The notes under the pieces: model-generated | Seen by the model: the letters and a program-made list of their open reading frames with translations, nothing else | Database searches by the model: none | Told to the model about the DNA's origin: nothing | Made by a program: the position numbers and the translations under genes | In this document: in pieces, positions 1 to 8,864 of the stretch | Position numbering within the stretch: position 1 is the stretch's first letter | Layout of the letters: every line of letters starts with the position of its first letter | Source: Mycobacterium xenopi | GTDB lineage: Bacteria > Actinomycetota > Actinomycetes > Mycobacteriales > Mycobacteriaceae | Length of the DNA stretch: 64,000 bases | Assembly: GCF_009936235.1 (NCBI RefSeq) | Contig: NZ_AP022314.1 | Location: forward strand, 620,001-684,000 | Reading direction: 5' to 3'

Positions 1-6
1 GACGCC

Positions 7-774
7 ATGGCCGACGCGGCACCCAAACCCAAGGCCCGCGCCGGGTCCGTGCAGTCGGTCGAGCGCGCCTTCTCGTTGCTCGAGCTGATGGCCGACGCAG
101 GCGGGACTCTTGGGCTGTCGCAGCTCGCCAATCAGTCCGGTCTTCCACTTCCCACGATCCACCGATTGCTGCGCACGCTGGTCGACCTCGGCTACATCCG
201 CCAGGAGTCATCGCGCCAGTACGTTCTCGGCCCCGGCCTGATCCGGCTCGGCGACGCATCATCGCGGATGCTCAGCGTGTGGGCGCGTCCCCATTTGGCA
301 AGGCTGGTCGACGAACTCGGTGAGTCGGCGAACTTGGCGATGCTCGACGGTGACGAGATCGTCTATGTCGCGCAGGCACCGTCGCGCCACTCCATGCGGA
401 TGTTTACCGAAGTCGGCCGTCGGGTGCAGCCGCACTGTACCGCGGTTGGCAAAGCGATCTTGGCCACCATGCCGATAGACGAAGTGCGCGAGATACTCAA
501 CCGTTCCGGCATGCCGCGCCATACCGACGCCACCATCACCGACCCCGACGAGTTCATCGGCCAGCTCGCCTTCGCTGCCAAGCAGGGCTATGCGATCGAC
601 GAAGGCGAGCAGGAGACCGGCGTGCGCTGTGTGGCCGTCGCAATCCCCGATGCGGCATCGCGGCTTGCGCTGTCGATTTCCGGGCCCGCAGGCCGGGTGA
701 CAGACGAGCTGATCGAGCGCGCCGTGCCGCTGCTGACGAATGCGTGTAAGGCGCTGTCGGCCGATCTGAGTTGA
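7..774 (+). CDS. IclR-family transcriptional regulator
   Basis: Likely a DNA-binding regulator of a catabolic or glyoxylate-type pathway; the ligand cannot be read from sequence. The 255-residue protein has the family layout: a winged helix-turn-helix at about residues 16-75 (SVERAFSLLELM, then LPLPTIHRLLRTL) and a GAF-like effector domain at about 80-250, including the conserved stretch HCTAVGKAILA. Length is normal for IclR proteins. The ATG at 7 is the first in-frame start seen, but the window begins only six bases upstream, so ribosome binding site and promoter are not visible. It is not in an operon with the convergent nuo genes to its right. Its target is unknown and may lie left of the window. 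Confidence 0.85.
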   Translation: MADAAPKPKARAGSVQSVERAFSLLELMADAGGTLGLSQLANQSGLPLPTIHRLLRTLVDLGYIRQESSRQYVLGPGLIRLGDASSRMLSVWARPHLARLVDELGESANLAMLDGDEIVYVAQAPSRHSMRMFTEVGRRVQPHCTAVGKAILATMPIDEVREILNRSGMPRHTDATITDPDEFIGQLAFAAKQGYAIDEGEQETGVRCVAVAIPDAASRLALSISGPAGRVTDELIERAVPLLTNACKALSADLS

Positions 775-1025
775 TGGGCCTGAGCCGCTCGTGCCACCCG
801 CCGGTCTTCGCGTTGCGCGTCGACGACCGCGCCCCACCGCTGGCGGTGGACCTGAGGAACTGCTGTGGAGCACTATTCGACTCGCGCCTGTTTGCGTCCG
901 GATTGTCCGCCATCGGCCGCACCACCTCGCAAAGGCTGGGCCCATCCACCGTGTTAAAGACAGCTGTTTAAATTCAAGTCAGACACACCTCAAGCAAAGG
1001 CGCCGCATTTGCGGGGAACTTCGGC
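775..1025. other. Intergenic gap between iclR and nuoN
   Basis: No gene is supported here. The two flanking genes converge. A short perfect stem at 834-849 (CCACCGC, GCGGTGG) may act as a transcription terminator for the IclR gene. A second small stem at 1003-1014 (CCGC-ATTT-GCGG) lies just past the nuoN stop and could end the nuo transcript. Neither has a convincing T tract, so both are weak calls. Confidence 0.35.
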
Positions 1026-2546
1026 TTAGCGCAGGAACAGCCCGGCCTGGTTGGCGAGGTCGAGTAGCGGCTGCGGCGCAATCCCCAGTAACACGGTGAC
1101 GGCCACCCCTGCCGCAACTGCGGCCGCGGTGAGTGCGCTCGGCGTCCTGACGTGTGGCGGGTCGGCGGGCGGATCGGTGAAGTACATCATCACAATGATT
1201 CGGATGTAGGCGAAAGCCGCGATCGCACTGCTGATCACACCGACGACCACCAAGACCGCGCCTCCGTCGGACATCGCTGCCTGGAAGACCACGAATTTAC
1301 TGATGAACCCGCTTGTCAACGGAATTCCTGCCATGGCAAGTAAAAACAGCGCAAGCGTCGCCGCCACTAGCGGCGCCCTCCGGCCTAATCCGGCCCACCG
1401 GGAAATCTCGGTGTCCTCCTCGTCAGCGGTATTCCGCGCGAGACTGATCACCGCGAAGGCTCCCAGCGTGCTGAAACCATAGGAGACAAGGTAGAACATC
1501 GTCGATGACAAGCCGGCGCTTTTCGCGGCGATCACGCCGATAAGGATGAAGCCAGCATTTGCAATCGAAGAATAGGCGAGGAGACGCTTGAGTTCGGTCT
1601 GGGTCACCGTCAACACCGAGGCGACGATCATGGTCAAGATCGTGACCGCCACTAATATGGGCCGCCAATCGGCAGTCAATCCCGGCAGTGCCACAGTGAG
1701 GATACGTAGCAGCGCACCGAATGCGGCGATCTTCGTCGCGGCTGCCATGAACCCGGTAATAGGTGTCGGTGCGCCCTGATATACGTCTGGAACCCAGGAG
1801 TGGAACGGTACCGCTCCGATCTTGAATAGCAGGCCGACCGTCAGCAGGCCAGCGCCGATCAATGCCATCGCGGTGCCGCCATTTTTCGTGATGGCGGCAC
1901 CGATACCAGGCACTGTCAACGTGTCGGCATAGCCGTAAAGCATCGCGATGCCGTAGAGGAAGAGCGCCGACGAGAATGCCCCTAGCAGGAAGTACTTGAG
2001 TGCCGCCTCCTGTGACAGCAGTCGGCGGCAGCGTGCTAGCCCGCACATGAGGTATAGAGGTAGCGAAAGTACCTCCAACGCAACGAACATTGTCAACAGG
2101 TCGTTGGATACCGGAAACAAGAGCATGCCGCCGGTTGACAGCATCGCGAGGGGGAAGACTTCGGTCTGGGTGATCCCGGCGCGTTCTGCGTGCTGCTCGT
2201 CCAAACTTCCGGGGATGGTCGCCGCGTGTGAGGCGAACGCGCCAAGATGCCGCTCAGCGATCACTCCCACGGCAGCTATGCCGAGCGACAATATGGTCGC
2301 TTGCAGGAACAGCGCAGGCCCGTCGACTGCGACGGAACCCATAACCGCAGTGCCATGGTGCCCCGCGAGCAAACCAACGGCCACCAATGCCAGTACCAGC
2401 CCGCCCGCGGCAAGCGCGAGCTGCGTCGAGTAACGATTGCGGTGTGCGACGAAGGCCTCGACGAGCAAGCCCACGACGGCAGCGCCGAAGACAATCAGCA
2501 TCGGCGACAGTCGGCCGTATTCGATGCAGGGGACGGTCATGCTCAT
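1026..2546 (-). CDS. nuoN: NADH-quinone oxidoreductase subunit N
   Basis: Antiporter-like membrane subunit of respiratory complex I, one of three proton-pumping modules with NuoL and NuoM. The 506-residue protein is almost entirely hydrophobic helices and carries the proton-translocating core: the charged helix motif FKIGAVPFHSWVPDVYQGAP at mid-protein, followed by a lysine-containing helix GFMAAATKIAAF. The ATG at 2546 overlaps the nuoM stop as ATGA, which fixes the start and signals translational coupling. It is the last gene of the nuoA-N operon. The reading frame is intact. Confidence 0.95.
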   Translation of the reverse strand: MSMTVPCIEYGRLSPMLIVFGAAVVGLLVEAFVAHRNRYSTQLALAAGGLVLALVAVGLLAGHHGTAVMGSVAVDGPALFLQATILSLGIAAVGVIAERHLGAFASHAATIPGSLDEQHAERAGITQTEVFPLAMLSTGGMLLFPVSNDLLTMFVALEVLSLPLYLMCGLARCRRLLSQEAALKYFLLGAFSSALFLYGIAMLYGYADTLTVPGIGAAITKNGGTAMALIGAGLLTVGLLFKIGAVPFHSWVPDVYQGAPTPITGFMAAATKIAAFGALLRILTVALPGLTADWRPILVAVTILTMIVASVLTVTQTELKRLLAYSSIANAGFILIGVIAAKSAGLSSTMFYLVSYGFSTLGAFAVISLARNTADEEDTEISRWAGLGRRAPLVAATLALFLLAMAGIPLTSGFISKFVVFQAAMSDGGAVLVVVGVISSAIAAFAYIRIIVMMYFTDPPADPPHVRTPSALTAAAVAAGVAVTVLLGIAPQPLLDLANQAGLFLR

Positions 2547-4086
2547 CGAGGCCCTTCAGCCGTGCGCGGTCCAGGATCGTGTTGTCCGATCGTTGCCATG
2601 GTGTGGCCGACCGCGGGATTGATGATGTCCAATACCGGTTTGGGGTAGAAGCCGAGCATCACCAGCAACGCGATCAGGGGTGCCACGACGACGATTTCGC
2701 GGGGGATCAGGTCGCGGATGCGTTCGTTGCCGTTGGCGACGGGGCCGGTCATGACCCGCTGGTAGAGCCACAGCATGTAGATCGAGGAGAGCACCAGGCT
2801 GGTGGCGCCGAACACCGCTGCCAGCCAGTATCGGTTGAAAGTGCCGATCAGGACCAGGAATTCGCTGATGAACGGTGCCAGTCCGGGCAGGGCCAGCGTC
2901 GCCAGCGCCGCGACCAGGAACGTGCCGGCCAACAGTGGTGCCACTTTCTGCACGCCTCCGTACGCGGCGATGGCGCGCGAGCCGCGCCGCTAATCAGGAA
3001 TCCGGCGGTGAGTAACAATGCGGCGGTGGACAGGCCGTGGTTGACCATGTACAGCGTGGAGCCGCTCTGTCCCTGGGTGGTCATCACAAAGATGCCCAGG
3101 ATGATGAACCCGAAGTGCGAGATCGAGGCGTAGGCGATCAGTCGCATAATGTCGGTCTGGCCGATCGCCACCACCGCCCCATAGATAATCCCGACCACGG
3201 CCAACGTGATGATCGCCGGGCGGAAATAGGTTGACGCGCCGGGGAATAATTGCAGGCAGTAGCGCAGCATACCAAAGGTGCCGACCTTGTCCATCACCGC
3301 CATCATCAACACCGCGGTGGCCGGTGTGGCTTCGGTGGCCACCCCTGGCAGCCAGGTGTGAAACGGCCACAGTGGGGCTTTCACGGCGAACGCGAACAAA
3401 AAGCCGCCGAACAAGGCGTTTAGCACCCCGGGGTCGACGTGCAGCGATCCCGATGCCACTGCTGTCACGATCGCGCGAAAATCGAACGTGCCGATGCCCT
3501 TCTGCGCGGTTACCACATACAGCCCGATCACCGCCGCCAGCATGACCAGGCCGCCGAACAGGTTGTACAGCAGGAATTTCAGTGCCGCGCGGGAGCGATG
3601 TTCGCCCGGGCCGAATGCGCCGACCATGAAGTACATCGGTATCAGCATGGCCTCGAAGAACACGTAAAACAGCAATATGTCCAGCGAGGTTAGCGAGATC
3701 AGCACCATCGATTCGACGGCCAGCATCAATGCCACGTAACTTTGTGGGCCGCGAACACGTGCGTCGCCGTCGTTCCAGCCGGCGATGATCAATAGCGGCA
3801 GCAGGGCCGCGGTCAACAACACCAGGACCATCGCGATACCGTCCACACCCAGCGTGTAGCTGGCACCGAATTCCGGTATCCAGCGGTGTGATTCGACGAA
3901 TTGGTAGGGTGCACAGCTGGTGTCGAATCGCGCAGCCAGCACCACCGATACCGCCAGCACGGCCATCGCCGTACCCAGTCCCAGCCACTTGGCGAATGTC
4001 CGCATGGTGGCGGGCAACAGCGCGATCACCGCTGCGCCGCCGCCCGGTGTCAGCCACAGGATGCTCAGCCAGGGCAGGTGGCTCAC
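2543..4086 (-). pseudogene. nuoM: NADH-quinone oxidoreductase subunit M, single-base frameshift
   Basis: Proton-pumping membrane subunit of complex I. The first frame reads from the GTG at 4086 (GTGA overlap with the nuoL stop) through motifs such as APLWPFHTWLP and ATPATAVLMMAVMDKVG to the residues LLTAGFLIS. It then shifts into a wrong frame near 2988. The correct C-terminus continues in a second frame (starting QKVAPLLAGTF) and ends in the ATGA overlap with nuoN. Adding one C after 2989 (reading AGC-CGG) restores the expected family sequence ISRRGSRAIAAYGGV and a 514-residue protein, slightly shorter than usual. This is either a sequencing or assembly error or a recent inactivating mutation. 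All else in the gene looks under selection. Confidence 0.9.
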
Positions 4087-5963
4087 CACAGTCTCACCGC
4101 CAGGATCGCCACGAGCACCAGCGCTGTTGCGGCGAACATCGACAACGCGTATGAGCGGACGAATCCGCTCTGCACCCGCCGCAAGTCGGTTGAGGTGCCG
4201 GCCAGCAGAGCTGCGATGCCCTCGACCGCGCCGTCGACCCCACCTTCGTCGATTTTGACCAGCGCCCGGGTCAGGTGCGCGCCGGGCCGCATGAACACTG
4301 CCTCGTTGAAGGCGTCGCCGTAGAGATCCCGGCGGGCAGCTACCGTGAGCGGCGAACCCGCGGGGGCCACCTGCGGCACGGACCTGAGCCCGAACATTCC
4401 CACCGCCACGGCGATTCCGGCGCCAACCAGCACGAGGACCAGCACAGTGATCATCCACACCGGCGTGATCTGCGCGACTGCCTCCACGCCGACAACCGGT
4501 TCCAGCCAGTGTTGCAACGCCCCGCCGGTGGCCAGCAGTCCACCAGAGAACACCGAGCCCACCGCGAGCAGGATCATCGGCCAGGTCATCACCGCGGGCG
4601 CCTCGTGTGGGTGCGCGTCTGGTGCCCAACGCTTTTCGCCGAAGAACGTCATCAGCATGACCCGGCTCATATAAAACGCGGTGATCCCGGCACCCAGCAC
4701 CGCCGCCGCGCCCAGAAGAGCTCCCCGGATGCCCCCATAGTCCAGCGCGGCCTCGATGATGGCGTCCTTGGAGAAGAATCCAGCCAATGGGGGCACTCCG
4801 ATGATCGCCAGATAGCCCAGCCCGAACGTCAGGTAGGTGATCGGCAGGACGGTGCGCAGGCCGCCGTAGCGGCGCATGTTCACTTCGTCGTTCATCGCGT
4901 GCATCACCGAACCGGCGCCGAGGAACAGCCCGGCCTTGAAGAAGCCATGGGTCAGCAGGTGCAGGATCGCGAACGCGTAGCCGGCCGGGCCGAGGCCGGC
5001 GGCTAGCACCATGTAGCCGATCTGACTCATCGTCGAGGCGGCCAGTGCCTTTTTTATGTCGTCTTTCGCGCAGCCGATGATCGCACCGAACAGCAATGTG
5101 ACAGCGCCGACGAGCATCACGGCCACTTGAGCATTCGGCGCCAGATCGAAGACCGGGTTTGAGCGCACAATCAGGTAGACGCCGGCGGTCACCATGGTGG
5201 CGGCGTGGATCAGCGCGGACACCGGGGTGGGGCCCTCCATCGCGTCGCCGAGCCAGGACTGCAACGGGACCTGCGCCGATTTTCCGCAGGCCGCCCAAAG
5301 CAGCGACAGGCCGATCGCAGTCAGCGCTCTCTCGTCTGCACTGGAGGCGGCCGTGAACACCCCGTTGAATGAGATCGTGCCGAATGCAGCGAACATGACC
5401 ATCATCGCGACGGTCAACCCGACGTCGCCCACTCGGTTAACCACGAAAGCCTTCTTGGCCGCTGTCGCCGCCGACGGGCGCTCGTACCAGAAGCCGATCA
5501 GAAGATACGATGCCAAGCCGACGCCCTCCCACCCCAGATACAAGCCCAGGTAGTTGTCGGCGAGCACCAATAGCAGCATCGCCGCCACAAACAGATTCAG
5601 GTGCGCGAAAAACCGCCTGCGGTCCGGGTCGTCGGCCATGTAACCGATCGAGTAGATGTGGATCAGCGAACCGACGCCGGTGATCAGCAGCACAAAGCAC
5701 ATTGACAACTGATCCAGCTGTAATCCGAAATCGACCCGCAGCTCTCCAACCGGCACCCACGAGAACAAGGTCTGTTGGATCGCGCGGGATTCGCCGCGAC
5801 GGCCAAGCATTTCGACGAATAACGTTGCCCCAACCGCGAACGACGTCAGCACCGTCGCGCAGCCTAGGAGATGCCCCCAGGGATCGCTGCGCTTTCCGGT
5901 CAACAGCAACACCACCGCCCCGACCGAGGGCAGCGCGAGCAACAACCACACAAGATTGGCCAT
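4083..5963 (-). CDS. nuoL: NADH-quinone oxidoreductase subunit L
   Basis: Largest antiporter-like membrane subunit of complex I, 626 residues. It has many hydrophobic helices, the N-terminal Nqo12-type domain (IHIYSIGYMADDPDRRRFF) and the central proton channel motif GPTPVSALIHAATMVTAGVY. The C-terminal part carries the long lateral helix region expected for NuoL. The ATG at 5963 follows the nuoK stop by one base, and its own stop overlaps the nuoM start. Frame is intact and length typical. It acts in the cytoplasmic membrane, coupling quinone reduction to proton export. Confidence 0.95.
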   Translation of the reverse strand: MANLVWLLLALPSVGAVVLLLTGKRSDPWGHLLGCATVLTSFAVGATLFVEMLGRRGESRAIQQTLFSWVPVGELRVDFGLQLDQLSMCFVLLITGVGSLIHIYSIGYMADDPDRRRFFAHLNLFVAAMLLLVLADNYLGLYLGWEGVGLASYLLIGFWYERPSAATAAKKAFVVNRVGDVGLTVAMMVMFAAFGTISFNGVFTAASSADERALTAIGLSLLWAACGKSAQVPLQSWLGDAMEGPTPVSALIHAATMVTAGVYLIVRSNPVFDLAPNAQVAVMLVGAVTLLFGAIIGCAKDDIKKALAASTMSQIGYMVLAAGLGPAGYAFAILHLLTHGFFKAGLFLGAGSVMHAMNDEVNMRRYGGLRTVLPITYLTFGLGYLAIIGVPPLAGFFSKDAIIEAALDYGGIRGALLGAAAVLGAGITAFYMSRVMLMTFFGEKRWAPDAHPHEAPAVMTWPMILLAVGSVFSGGLLATGGALQHWLEPVVGVEAVAQITPVWMITVLVLVLVGAGIAVAVGMFGLRSVPQVAPAGSPLTVAARRDLYGDAFNEAVFMRPGAHLTRALVKIDEGGVDGAVEGIAALLAGTSTDLRRVQSGFVRSYALSMFAATALVLVAILAVRLW

Positions 5964-5964
5964 G

Positions 5965-6264
5965 TCAGCCTCTGAGCAGATTGGCGTCGTCGACCGACGC
6001 CGACTTGCGGGCGCGGAAAGTCGTGATGATGATGGCCAGCCCGATCACGACCTCGCAGGCGGCGACCACCATGGTGAAAAACGCGACCATTTGACCGTCG
6101 AGGCGGCCGTGCATGCGGGCGAAGGTGACGAACGCCAGGTTGGCGGCATTCAGCATCAGCTCGATACACATGAACATCACGATCGCGTTGCGCCGCAACA
6201 AGACACCTATAGCACCGATGGTGAACAGCAATGCTGACAAATCCAGGTAGTTCTGCGGGTTCAT
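5965..6264 (-). CDS. nuoK: NADH-quinone oxidoreductase subunit K
   Basis: Small complex I membrane subunit (99 residues, three transmembrane helices), homologous to MrpC antiporter subunits. The sequence MNPQNYLDLSALLFTIGAIG opens the protein, and the essential glutamate-bearing helix FMCIELMLNAANLAFV is present. An upstream in-frame ATG exists, but the start at 6264 is preferred because it forms an ATGA overlap with the nuoJ stop and matches the usual 99-residue length. Intact. Confidence 0.95.
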   Translation of the reverse strand: MNPQNYLDLSALLFTIGAIGVLLRRNAIVMFMCIELMLNAANLAFVTFARMHGRLDGQMVAFFTMVVAACEVVIGLAIIITTFRARKSASVDDANLLRG

Positions 6265-7127
6265 GGTTGACCGTCCTTGCCGGAAGAGCCGCTCATCCAA
6301 CCTTCCATCCATTCAGCGGTGGCTTTGGGCGGCGGTGGTACCAGTCTCAGATGTGACCGTGCGGGTGGCAGGTGCGCAGAACCGTGGCGTCGGCGTGGCA
6401 GGACGCGACGTGGCCGCAAGCTCCCTGAGACGGATTTCTGGGCGTAGGAGCCGTCAGGCAGCAGGGCCAGTATGTCGACGGCGTTGTGGTGGGCGTAGAC
6501 GCCGGGGTTGGGCTGCGGGGTCGGGTGACCTCCCGGTCGGAACCGTTCGATTGCCAACTCGCGCTGAGTCTTTCGCTGCTCGAGCCGCTGCCGCTGCGCC
6601 AGCACCATCGCCCCGACGGCCGCGGTGATCAGCAGCGCGCTAGTCAACTCAAACGCCCACAGGTAGCGGGAGAAGATCAGCGTGGCCAAGCCTTCGACGT
6701 TGCCGCCGGCATTGGCCTGGGTCAGTCCGGCGAATCCGGTGGTGGTCACACTGCCGATGCCCGCGATCAGCGCACTGCCGAACCCCACTCCGGCCACCAC
6801 GGCGGCAATGCGCTGTCCGCGCAGGGTTTCCTTCAGTGATTCCGCGGTATCCACGCCGATCAGCATCAGCACGAACAAGAACAGCATCAGCACCGCGCCG
6901 GTGTAGACCACGATCTGCACCACACCGAGGAACGGCGCGTCTTGGGTCAGGTAGAACACCGCCAGGATGATCATCGTCATCGCCAAAAACATCGCCGAGT
7001 AAACCGCGTTGGCGGCCATCACCACCCCGAGCGCGCCGACGAGCGCCAGTGGGGCCAGAATCCAGAACGCCACGGCCTCACTGGTCGAGGTCTGGGTGAT
7101 TGTCTCCGCGACAAACGTGGCTGTCAT
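6261..7127 (-). CDS. nuoJ: NADH-quinone oxidoreductase subunit J
   Basis: Complex I membrane subunit at the junction between peripheral and membrane arms, 288 residues with five predicted helices. Conserved stretches include NAVYSAMFLAMTMIILAVFY and VVYTGAVLMLFLFVLMLIG. The C-terminal hydrophilic tail (about 100 residues, rich in proline and arginine) is a mycobacterial feature. The last 50 residues look less conserved than the rest, but the stop forms a normal ATGA overlap with nuoK, so no frameshift is inferred. The start at 7127 is chosen over one five codons upstream because it overlaps the nuoI stop as ATGA. Confidence 0.93.
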   Translation of the reverse strand: MTATFVAETITQTSTSEAVAFWILAPLALVGALGVVMAANAVYSAMFLAMTMIILAVFYLTQDAPFLGVVQIVVYTGAVLMLFLFVLMLIGVDTAESLKETLRGQRIAAVVAGVGFGSALIAGIGSVTTTGFAGLTQANAGGNVEGLATLIFSRYLWAFELTSALLITAAVGAMVLAQRQRLEQRKTQRELAIERFRPGGHPTPQPNPGVYAHHNAVDILALLPDGSYAQKSVSGSLRPRRVLPRRRHGSAHLPPARSHLRLVPPPPKATAEWMEGWMSGSSGKDGQP

Positions 7128-7648
7128 TGGCTCACCTCCCAAAAGGGTTTGACGTTGCCGCGGTAGTAGTCGGCGTCGGTAGCGCCGGGCGCGCGCGGGT
7201 GTGGTGGTGGTTGCATTGCGGGCTGCAATGGGGCCAGCAGGCGATCCTTCTCATAGATCAGGTCGGCGCGGTTGTCGTCGGCCATCTCGTAGTCGTTGGT
7301 CATTGTCAGCGCCCGGGTCGGGCACGCCTCGACACAGAGCCCGCAGCCGATGCAGCGCAGGTAGTTGATCTGGTACACCCGCCCGTAGCGCTCCCCGGGC
7401 GAATAGCGTTCTTCCTCGGTGTTATCGGCGCCCTCCACGTAGATGGCGTCGGCCGGGCACGCCCAGGCGCACAGCTCGCACCCGATGCACTTTTCCAGGC
7501 CATCGGCGTACCGGTTGAGTTGATGACGGCCGTGGTAGCGCAGTGCCACCGGGCCGGGCTTTTCCGGATACTCCTCGGTGAGCGGGCGTTTGAACATCGC
7601 CGCCAGCGTCACACCGAACCCGGCGATCGAGTCGAAGAACTTAGCCAT
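7124..7648 (-). CDS. nuoI: NADH-quinone oxidoreductase subunit I
   Basis: Ferredoxin-like subunit carrying clusters N6a and N6b that pass electrons toward NuoB. Both 4Fe-4S binding motifs are visible: CIGCELCAWACPADAI and CIGCGLCVEACPTRAL. The 174-residue protein begins MAKFFDSIAG at 7648. A longer in-frame extension upstream is rich in arginine and runs into nuoH, so it is rejected as coding noise. The start overlaps the end of nuoH by eight bases and the stop overlaps nuoJ. Located on the cytoplasmic arm. Confidence 0.95.
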   Translation of the reverse strand: MAKFFDSIAGFGVTLAAMFKRPLTEEYPEKPGPVALRYHGRHQLNRYADGLEKCIGCELCAWACPADAIYVEGADNTEEERYSPGERYGRVYQINYLRCIGCGLCVEACPTRALTMTNDYEMADDNRADLIYEKDRLLAPLQPAMQPPPHPRAPGATDADYYRGNVKPFWEVSQ

Positions 7649-8864
7649 GGGCGGCCTCCTTGATCGGCGCCTCGCCCGGCAGCGGCGGCGTGGGGAACTC
7701 CGCGGCACTGACCGGTGCGGGATCGTCCCGGGGTCGAGTTTCCAAGCCGGACAGCGGTCTTCGCATGTAGGTCAGCAGGCCCGCGGCGACGGCGACACCC
7801 GCGGCAACCAGCACGGCGGTCGGGTGGGTCAGCCCTGCGGTGCTCAGGCTGCGGATGGTGGCGGCGACCATCACCCACAGCAGCGACACCGGGATGAGGA
7901 CTTTCCAGCCCAGCGCCATGAACTGGTCGTAGCGCAGCCGGGGCAGGGTGGCGCGCAGCCAGAAGTAGACGAACAGGAAAGTCCAGACTTTGGCGGTAAA
8001 CCACAGCAGCGGCCACCAGCCGGCGTTGGCGCCGGCCCACAGGTTCAGCGGCCACGGGGCGTGCCAGCCGCCGAAGAACAGCGTGGCGGCCAGCGCGGAC
8101 ACGGTGGTCATGTTGATGTATTCGGCGAGGTAGAACATCGCGAATTTCAGCGACGAATACTCGGTGTGGAAGCCGGCGACCAGTTCGCCTTCGGCCTCGG
8201 GCAGGTCGAACGGCGCGCGATTGGTTTCACCGACCATCGACACCAGGTAGACCAGAAACGACGGCAGCAGCATGAACACGTACCACACGCGGTCCTGGGC
8301 GGACACGATGCGCGAGGTCGACATCGAGCCGGCGAACAGGAACACCGCCGCGAACGACAGGCCCATCGCGACCTCGTAGGAGATCACCTGGGCGGTGGAG
8401 CGCACGCCGCCCAGCAGCGGGTAGGTCGACCCCGACGACCAGCCCGCCAGCACGATGCCGTATACCCCGATCGACGAGCACGCCAGGATGAACAACACCG
8501 CGACCGGCAAGTCCGTCACCTGCAGCGGCGTACGTTGACCGAAGACCGACACCCGCGGACCGAACGGGATGAACGCAAACGCGGTGATCGCCGGGACGGT
8601 CGAAATGATTGGCGCCAGAAGGTAAACCGGCCGGTCGACACCCGCGGGGATGATGCCCTCTTTGAGCGCGAGTTTGACTCCGTCGGCCAGGCTCTGCAGG
8701 TACCCACGCGGGCCGACCCGGTTGGGTCCCCAGCGCATCTGCATGCGGCCCAACAACTTCCGTTCGACCAAGATGGCGACGAGCACGGTTACCAAGAGGA
8801 AGGCGAAGACCCCGACCGCCTTGGCGGCGATCAGCCACCAGATGTCCTGCCCGAAACCAGTCAT
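7641..8864 (-). CDS. nuoH: NADH-quinone oxidoreductase subunit H
   Basis: Membrane subunit that forms much of the ubiquinone/menaquinone entry channel, 407 residues with about eight helices. The quinone-site loop is clear (ETNRAPFDLPEAEGELVAGF followed by HTEYSS), as is the conserved LLGRMQMRWGPNRVGPRG near the N-terminus. The start MTGFGQDIWW at 8864 overlaps the nuoG stop as ATGA. The C-terminal tail past the last helix is hydrophilic and proline-rich, as in other mycobacteria. Intact. Confidence 0.95.
   Translation of the reverse strand: MTGFGQDIWWLIAAKAVGVFAFLLVTVLVAILVERKLLGRMQMRWGPNRVGPRGYLQSLADGVKLALKEGIIPAGVDRPVYLLAPIISTVPAITAFAFIPFGPRVSVFGQRTPLQVTDLPVAVLFILACSSIGVYGIVLAGWSSGSTYPLLGGVRSTAQVISYEVAMGLSFAAVFLFAGSMSTSRIVSAQDRVWYVFMLLPSFLVYLVSMVGETNRAPFDLPEAEGELVAGFHTEYSSLKFAMFYLAEYINMTTVSALAATLFFGGWHAPWPLNLWAGANAGWWPLLWFTAKVWTFLFVYFWLRATLPRLRYDQFMALGWKVLIPVSLLWVMVAATIRSLSTAGLTHPTAVLVAAGVAVAAGLLTYMRRPLSGLETRPRDDPAPVSAAEFPTPPLPGEAPIKEAAHG

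Noticed and set aside
2848..5298. An 816-codon minus-strand open frame spanning parts of nuoL and nuoM
   Set aside because: Its first half is the wrong frame of nuoL and its end is the wrong frame after the nuoM frameshift. Only the central part is real nuoM.
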